Shown: in pieces, positions 6,236-9,793 of the stretch
Layout: each line of letters opens with the position of its first letter
How positions within the stretch are numbered: the first letter of the stretch is position 1
Assembly: GCA_002314265.1 (NCBI GenBank)
Contig: DCEW01000031.1
Location: 1 to 9,793 of the forward strand
Direction of reading: 5' to 3'
Length of the DNA: 9,793 bases
Source: Flavobacteriales bacterium UBA1820
GTDB lineage: Bacteria > Bacteroidota > Bacteroidia > Flavobacteriales > UBA1820
Notes under the pieces: generated by a model
The model's input: the letters and a program-made list of their open reading frames with translations, nothing else
Databases searched by the model: none
What the model was told of the DNA's origin: nothing
Position numbers and translations under genes: made by a program

Positions 6236-6252
6236 GAAAAAGTTATGAAGTT

Positions 6253-6765
6253 ATGAAATTGATCATGAGCGACCGGCCGCTCGATGTTTCGTTCATCGAC
6301 GACCCCCAGGTAAAATACATCGATTTGTCTTCGTTGAAGATCGCTCACTGCGTAGGGTGTTTCGGATGTTGGACCAAGACGCCCGGCCGGTGCGTGATCC
6401 GGGACGACGCCACAAAGGTGTATCCGTGCATAGCCGAGAGCGACACCTTGCTGTATGTGAGTCATATCCGGTATGGGGGATACGATACGGTATTCAAAAC
6501 CATGCTCGAACGCGCCATACCGGTTCAGCAGGCATTCATTCGCATTTACCGGGGAGAAACCCACCATGTGCAGCGCGCGGTTCGGCCCAAAAATGCGACC
6601 ATCCTGGCTTACGGAGACCTGGCCGAGGAAGAAAAGGACATCTTTCGTCAACTGGTGGCCCGCAATGCGAGCAATATGAATTTTTCAACCCACGAAGTCC
6701 TCTTCGCCAAGGAAGACCAGGTGGAGCGGATGGTCGAAAAAATAGTGGAAAAATGGGAAAAATAA
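6253..6765 (+). CDS. Flavodoxin-fold protein with Isf-like cysteine motif, lacking the P-loop
   Basis: A 170-residue protein of the flavodoxin/NAD(P)H-dependent FMN reductase superfamily, probably a cytoplasmic redox protein. The diagnostic segment is CVGCFGCWTKTPGRC at 33-47: Cys33, Cys36, Cys39 and Cys47 give CX2CX2CX7C, the compact motif that carries a [4Fe-4S] cluster in iron-sulfur flavoprotein (Isf). VIRDDA follows, then an RYGGYDTVFKTMLERAIP segment (73-90) matching the family's YGG-x-xxxKxxLDR loop. The N-terminus (MKLIMSDRPLD) has no GSPR-type phosphate loop, so it cannot bind FMN in the usual way by itself. Related proteins that start directly like this do exist. The start at 6253 (MKLIM) matches that form. 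A TTG at 6226 would add nine residues. The next gene, which has the P-loop, overlaps it. Confidence 0.85.
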   Translation: MKLIMSDRPLDVSFIDDPQVKYIDLSSLKIAHCVGCFGCWTKTPGRCVIRDDATKVYPCIAESDTLLYVSHIRYGGYDTVFKTMLERAIPVQQAFIRIYRGETHHVQRAVRPKNATILAYGDLAEEEKDIFRQLVARNASNMNFSTHEVLFAKEDQVERMVEKIVEKWEK

Positions 6766-7358
6766 TGATCCTGAACGGTAGCCCGAGGGCTCCGAAATCC
6801 AATTCGAAGCAATATGCCGAAATTTTTGCCGCGCACTGCGGGGCGGAGACCGATTATTTCAATATTTCCAGGAACAATCATCTGGCCTTGAGCCACCGGA
6901 TGTCGGAATACACCGATGTGCTGTTGGTCTTCCCGTTGTATGCCGACGCGTTGCCGGTGGGTCTTTTGGATTTTTTGAAATCGCTCGAGGCGCATCCTCC
7001 GGGAAAGAAACCGGTGATCTCGGTCTTGATCAATTGCGGATTTCTGGAATCCGGGCAAAACGACGTCGCTGTGAAAATGTTGCGGTTTTTTGCCCAACGG
7101 AACGGGTATCGAATGGGTTCGGTGTTGAAACTGGGAAGCGGGGAGGCCATCCTGGCTACACCCTTCAAATATGTGGCCGTCAGGGCGATAAAAAAACTCG
7201 CGCGCTCCCTGGACAACGGACAATACCGTCAGATCGAAGCAACGATGCCCTTGAACAAGCGTTTGTTCTTGTGGGCTTCGACGGTCTATTGGACCCTGTA
7301 TGGAAAACGTTTCGGCACCTCTGCAAAGCAGATGCGCACCCTGCGGATCGAAGGATAA
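6753..7358 (+). CDS. Flavodoxin-fold NAD(P)H-dependent FMN reductase-like protein
   Basis: A predicted cytoplasmic flavodoxin-fold protein of 201 residues. MGKIMILNGSPRAPKSNS (1-18) is the classical first strand plus phosphate-binding loop of FMN reductases. LLVFPLYADALPVGLLDFLKSLE (57-79) is the second flavin loop, with PLYADALP where related reductases have the P-x-Y-x-x-x-x-P pattern. A SVLINCGFLESGQN segment (90-103) follows, as in flavodoxin-like oxidoreductases. The Isf-type cysteine motif is absent. The chosen ATG at 6753 overlaps the previous gene by 13 bases. The alternative ATG at 6765 forms a TAATG overlap but would remove the first strand residues MGKI, so 6753 is preferred. Overlap implies translational coupling. 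Together with its neighbour it could form a two-subunit flavoprotein, which is inference. The C-terminal 40 residues are unusual and not matched to anything I know. Confidence 0.85.
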   Translation: MGKIMILNGSPRAPKSNSKQYAEIFAAHCGAETDYFNISRNNHLALSHRMSEYTDVLLVFPLYADALPVGLLDFLKSLEAHPPGKKPVISVLINCGFLESGQNDVAVKMLRFFAQRNGYRMGSVLKLGSGEAILATPFKYVAVRAIKKLARSLDNGQYRQIEATMPLNKRLFLWASTVYWTLYGKRFGTSAKQMRTLRIEG

Positions 7359-7513
7359 AGTAGGCATAGAAGAGCCCGAAAACGGACCGGAAGAACGCGT
7401 TGACACTTGCCTCCGGTTGAAACAGGAAAAGCACAAGGGGGGCGTACTCCGGCCGGGATAAACTTCCGTTTTTTCCGGGTGAGATTTCGCATCGTTTTTC
7501 CCCTGAAAATCGT

Positions 7514-7521
7514 TACTTTTG
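7514..7521 (+). promoter_or_regulatory. -7 box of the lipoprotein gene
   Basis: TACTTTTG at 7514-7521 matches TAnnTTTG exactly and is followed by C. It lies 26 bases before the ATG at 7548. The -33 element is not obvious (only a T-run at 7495-7499), so the promoter is probably active but not fully consensus. The 5' UTR would be about 20 bases. Confidence 0.65.
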
Positions 7522-7547
7522 CAGCGAAAAACAAATCCCGATAAACG

Positions 7548-8084
7548 ATGAAAAAGAAAGGACTCTGCGCATGGGGGCTTTTGCTTGTCTTGGCCGGATG
7601 CGCCTCTCAACCGGGCACGGAGTTGTCCGATACGAATCCCAAGTACGAGATCTGGTCGGCAGAAAAATTGTTCAACCTCCTGCCGGATGATGCCCGAATG
7701 GCGGTATGCGAATTCAATGCAGATGCCCAGGTGTTGGACTCGGCAACCTTTTCCTATTCCGGATGCACCAGTACGGTCATGACCTACGAGGGAAAACACG
7801 GATACATCCTCAAGGACAATGCCAACGAATGTCAAAGCATAGGACGTTCGGACGATATTGTGTATTACGACAAGAAAGGCTTGCCGGTGATCCATCTGGT
7901 GCAGCGTTACCTGCCGGCTACCGACATGACGATGCAGGTGCTCGTGTTGTTTGAAAAAGGGGAGTATAAGAATGCGTTTTCCCGTTCGGCATACGGACGC
8001 GAACTCAACCAACTCGCCGCGGCTGAATTTTCGACTTACGAACCGATGCTTTCCGAAGACAAAGTCGAACCGTACGAGAAATAA
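7548..8084 (+). CDS. Uncharacterised lipoprotein
   Basis: I do not recognise the family. The 178-residue protein starts with a lipoprotein signal: MKKKGL, a hydrophobic core, then VLAGC with Cys18 as the lipidation site, followed by Ala-Ser. The absence of acidic residues right after Cys (ASQP) suggests it is not the surface-export form known in Bacteroidetes. The mature part contains three further Cys (54, 73, 95), mixed alpha/beta character, and GYILKDN and VIHLVQRYLP segments. No membrane helix follows, so it is membrane-anchored and otherwise periplasmic. It has its own promoter box and lies 30 bases before the TRIC-family channel gene, so both are likely co-transcribed. It could be an accessory envelope protein, but there is no sequence basis for a function. 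Confidence 0.85.
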   Translation: MKKKGLCAWGLLLVLAGCASQPGTELSDTNPKYEIWSAEKLFNLLPDDARMAVCEFNADAQVLDSATFSYSGCTSTVMTYEGKHGYILKDNANECQSIGRSDDIVYYDKKGLPVIHLVQRYLPATDMTMQVLVLFEKGEYKNAFSRSAYGRELNQLAAAEFSTYEPMLSEDKVEPYEK

Positions 8085-8114
8085 TCCGCTTATCGAACCA
8101 CAAATCTTGCGACG

Positions 8115-8747
8115 ATGGATACCGGGCAACTGTTGACCATCCTCGATCTTTCCGGAGTATGGGCTTTCGCCGTATCGGGTTCGCTGACGGCCATGCAGAA
8201 GCGCATGGACATCTTCGGCGTACTTATCGTCGCTTTCGGCACCTCGTTTGCGGGTGGGACGATCCGCGACGTGTTGATCAATCGTCCGGTATTCTGGCTG
8301 CACAACGAAACCTATCTCTACATCCTGTTTATTTCCGTACCGGTGGCGGTCCTGTTCCGCAATTATCTCCAGTATTTGCGCAAGGCCTTGTTTTTTTTCG
8401 ATACCATCGGTCTGGGAGTATATACGGTAATCGGCATCCAGATCGGTCTCACGTGGGGGTATAGTCCCATGTTGGGCATCTGTCTGGGCACTCTGACCGC
8501 ATGTTTCGGGGGGGTAGTGCGCGACTTGCTGTGCAACGAGATCCCCTTGATCTTCCACCGTGAGATCTATGCCACCATCAGTGTAGTGGGAGGCATCGTT
8601 TATACCGTGATGCTGTATTTGGGCGTATCGGAGATGATCACAACGCTGGTAACCCTGTTCGGCATCATCGCGACCCGCTTTCTGGTGGTGCGTTACAAAC
8701 TCTCCATGCCGGCCATCAACCTGCACGACAACATGCCCAATGGCTGA
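8115..8747 (+). CDS. TRIC-family (UPF0126) cation channel
   Basis: A trimeric intracellular cation channel homologue of the bacterial UPF0126/YicG family. Characterised prokaryotic TRIC proteins are trimeric potassium-selective membrane channels with a pore through each subunit. The 210-residue length is usual. About seven membrane helices can be traced, built as a repeat of two three-helix units. The repeats carry the family signature: FAGGTIRDVL (45-54) and FGGVVRDLLCNEIP (131-144). Both Gly-Gly pairs, which bend the helices, and both Arg-Asp pairs are intact. It follows the lipoprotein gene by 30 bases and is followed by a possible terminator. The last residues (LHDNMPNG) end inside the terminator stem. 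Confidence 0.93.
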   Translation: MDTGQLLTILDLSGVWAFAVSGSLTAMQKRMDIFGVLIVAFGTSFAGGTIRDVLINRPVFWLHNETYLYILFISVPVAVLFRNYLQYLRKALFFFDTIGLGVYTVIGIQIGLTWGYSPMLGICLGTLTACFGGVVRDLLCNEIPLIFHREIYATISVVGGIVYTVMLYLGVSEMITTLVTLFGIIATRFLVVRYKLSMPAINLHDNMPNG

Positions 8748-8798
8748 CAGGACAGTATGCACAGCTTCTCGGCCGTGTTTTTGTTTTTGTTTTTTTTA
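8740..8798 (+). terminator. Probable terminator after the TRIC gene
   Basis: AUGGCUGA (8740-8747, including the stop codon) can pair with UCGGCCGU (8769-8776) through 8 bp with two G-U pairs, over a 21-base loop. A long T-rich run follows at 8778-8798, interrupted by two G. The long loop weakens the case, but the U-tract is strong. Confidence 0.5.
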
Positions 8799-8799
8799 T

Positions 8800-8806
8800 A
8801 AGGAGG
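8800..8806 (+). promoter_or_regulatory. Strong Shine-Dalgarno of the EamA gene
   Basis: AAGGAGG is 7 bases before the ATG at 8814, an unusually good ribosome binding site for this phylum. It decides the start. A second ATG at 8809 is followed at once by TAA, and the TAA overlaps the real ATG. Confidence 0.8.
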
Positions 8807-8813
8807 CAATGTA

Positions 8814-9755
8814 ATGGGAAAAAATGCGTGGAAAGGCCATGCGGCCATGTTTTCGGCCAACCTCATGTGGGGACTGATGTCTCCCCTGGCCAAGGTCGTA
8901 ATGGTTTCGGGAGCGGTAACTCCTTTGGTGCTGAATGACCTGCGGATCTTCGGAGCGATGGCACTTTTTTGGATCGTCTCGTGGTTCCGTCCGAGGGAGC
9001 ATGTCGCTCCGAAGGACCTCGCCAAGTTGTTCGGGGCTTCGCTGCTGGCCATCGTTTTCAATCAGGGCTGTTTTATCTTCGGGGTAGGACTTACCTCGCC
9101 TTCCGACGCCTCCATCATTACGACCAGCATGCCGCTTTGGGCCATGGTCTTGGCCGCCTTCTTTCTCAAGGAACCCATCACGGGCAAGAAAATATCGGGG
9201 ATCGCTGCCGGAGCATGTGGCGCGCTGTTGCTGATCCTGAGTGGCGGGAAGGCTGCCGCCGGTTCACAGGCCGAATCGTCCGTGTGGGGCGACGTACTGG
9301 TCTTGACCGCTCAGTTGAGCTATGCGCTGTATATCGTGCTGTTCAAAAATTTTGTCGGGCGGTATTCGCTGGTAACGATCATGAAGTGGATGTTTACCTA
9401 TGCGTTTATTTGCGTATTGCCCTTCTCCTATCGGGACTTGGCACAGACACCTTGGATGGAATTGGACGGAAGTGCGATCGGTGCTATTGCCTTTATCGTG
9501 GTAGGGGCCACCTTCTTCAGTTACATGTTGGTCGTAGTGGGGCAGAAGGCCCTTCGGCCTACCGTAGCCGGGATGTACAACTATATCCAGCCGCTGGTGG
9601 CCTGCGTGGTGGCCGTTTGGTTGGGCTTGGATAGCTTCGGGCCGACCAAGGCGTTGGCCGCTGTGCTGATCTTTTCCGGCGTGTATCTGGTAACAGCCAG
9701 CCGCAGCCGGGCCGAGATGGAGGCACGCGCGCAGAAACCCCACGCCGGAAAGTAA
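8814..9755 (+). CDS. EamA/DMT family transporter
   Basis: A drug/metabolite-transporter superfamily exporter of 313 residues in the inner membrane. Two EamA domains are seen, at about residues 9-140 and 157-297, giving ten membrane helices. Typical motifs are ANLMWGLMSPLAKVV in helix 1, NQGCFIFGVGLTSPSDASII (loop and helix 3-4), LAAFFLKEPITGKKISGI (helix 4-5 with the conserved Glu-Pro), and ATFFSYMLVVVGQKALRPTVAGMYNYIQPLVACVVAVW in the second half, matching the repeated Ala-Gly-x-Y-x-x-x-x-P pattern. Members export amino acids, nucleotide derivatives or other metabolites. The substrate cannot be predicted. The preceding 66 bases hold a probable terminator and a strong Shine-Dalgarno. The gene's own promoter was not identified, so read-through from the TRIC unit is possible. 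Confidence 0.93.
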   Translation: MGKNAWKGHAAMFSANLMWGLMSPLAKVVMVSGAVTPLVLNDLRIFGAMALFWIVSWFRPREHVAPKDLAKLFGASLLAIVFNQGCFIFGVGLTSPSDASIITTSMPLWAMVLAAFFLKEPITGKKISGIAAGACGALLLILSGGKAAAGSQAESSVWGDVLVLTAQLSYALYIVLFKNFVGRYSLVTIMKWMFTYAFICVLPFSYRDLAQTPWMELDGSAIGAIAFIVVGATFFSYMLVVVGQKALRPTVAGMYNYIQPLVACVVAVWLGLDSFGPTKALAAVLIFSGVYLVTASRSRAEMEARAQKPHAGK

Positions 9756-9768
9756 GGCGACGTTTTTT
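9743..9768 (+). terminator. Weak terminator after the EamA gene
   Basis: CGCC (9743-9746) pairs with GGCG (9756-9759) around the stop codon, followed by ACG and a run of six T at 9763-9768. A second T-rich tail follows. The stem is short at 4 bp, so confidence is low. Confidence 0.35.
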
Positions 9769-9793
9769 CTCTTCGTTTTTCCCTTGCCACGGC

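Larger units (their letters stand above)
5874..6252. other. Divergent intergenic region upstream of the flavodoxin-like pair
   Basis: About 380 bases between the minus operon promoter and the plus gene at 6253, containing no convincing full-length gene. It holds a weak promoter-like TTCTTTTG at 5964-5971, a hairpin plus U-run at 6048-6088 on the plus strand, a purine-rich GGAGG at 6119-6123 and a 33-codon reading frame at 6134-6235. A long antisense frame also crosses it but has no protein character. TTTG-like boxes are few, so the promoter of the pair is not certain. Confidence 0.5.

Noticed and set aside
7386..7417. ACCGGA/TCCGGT inverted repeat after the flavodoxin pair
   Set aside because: Stem has a 20-base loop and no T-run follows, so it is not supported as a terminator.
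6648..8762. A 704-codon open frame on the minus strand, the longest in the window
   Set aside because: It lies antisense to three well-supported plus-strand genes and their spacers. Its translation is rich in His, Gln and Arg with no domain or signal pattern, so it is a codon-bias shadow.
8809..8814. Minimal AUG-UAA start-stop overlapping the EamA start codon
   Set aside because: It is only 2 bases from the Shine-Dalgarno, too close for normal initiation, and is probably chance.

Overview
The window looks like chromosomal DNA from a moderately GC-rich member of the Bacteroidetes, most likely Bacteroidales. The evidence is the Bacteroidetes-type promoter boxes (TAnnTTTG with an upstream TTTG) ahead of several genes, mostly weak or absent Shine-Dalgarno sequences, and the gene content: DUF3298 envelope proteins, a quinone-linked PyrD, and lipoproteins. 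A genus such as Alistipes would fit but cannot be established from the sequence alone. No mobile element, CRISPR array, tRNA or rRNA was found.

Layout. (1) 116-1288, minus: alanine dehydrogenase (ald) with a strong intrinsic terminator. (2) 1523-2176, plus: an AT-rich orphan four-helix membrane protein with its own terminator, then a small DUF2007 protein with a clear Shine-Dalgarno. (3) About 2226-2536, plus: no convincing protein, but a dense set of long perfect stems closed by a hairpin and U-tract. I read this as an unassigned structured non-coding RNA whose terminator lies inside the 3' end of the convergent pyrD. (4) 5873-2508, minus: a tight four-gene operon behind a good Bacteroidetes promoter, with two tandem DUF3298-type envelope proteins, an unrecognised protein with a ribbon-helix-helix-like tail, and pyrD. 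(5) 5874-6252: a divergent intergenic region with a hairpin plus U-run and a short ORF, possibly a leader or small RNA. (6) 6253-7358, plus: two overlapping flavodoxin-fold genes with complementary features, one carrying an Isf-like cysteine cluster without a flavin P-loop, the other the P-loop without the cysteines. (7) 7514-9768, plus: an unknown lipoprotein, a TRIC/UPF0126 channel, and an EamA/DMT exporter.

How the genes work together. Ald links alanine to pyruvate and NADH. PyrD feeds pyrimidine synthesis and reduces the quinone pool at the inner membrane. The DUF3298 proteins are predicted envelope proteins co-transcribed with pyrD, though the functional link is unclear. The flavodoxin-like pair is a probable redox module. 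The rightmost genes are transport and envelope functions. The best candidates for something undescribed are the structured RNA at 2226-2536, the flavodoxin pair with its leader, and the ribbon-helix-helix-tailed protein at 3579-4148.
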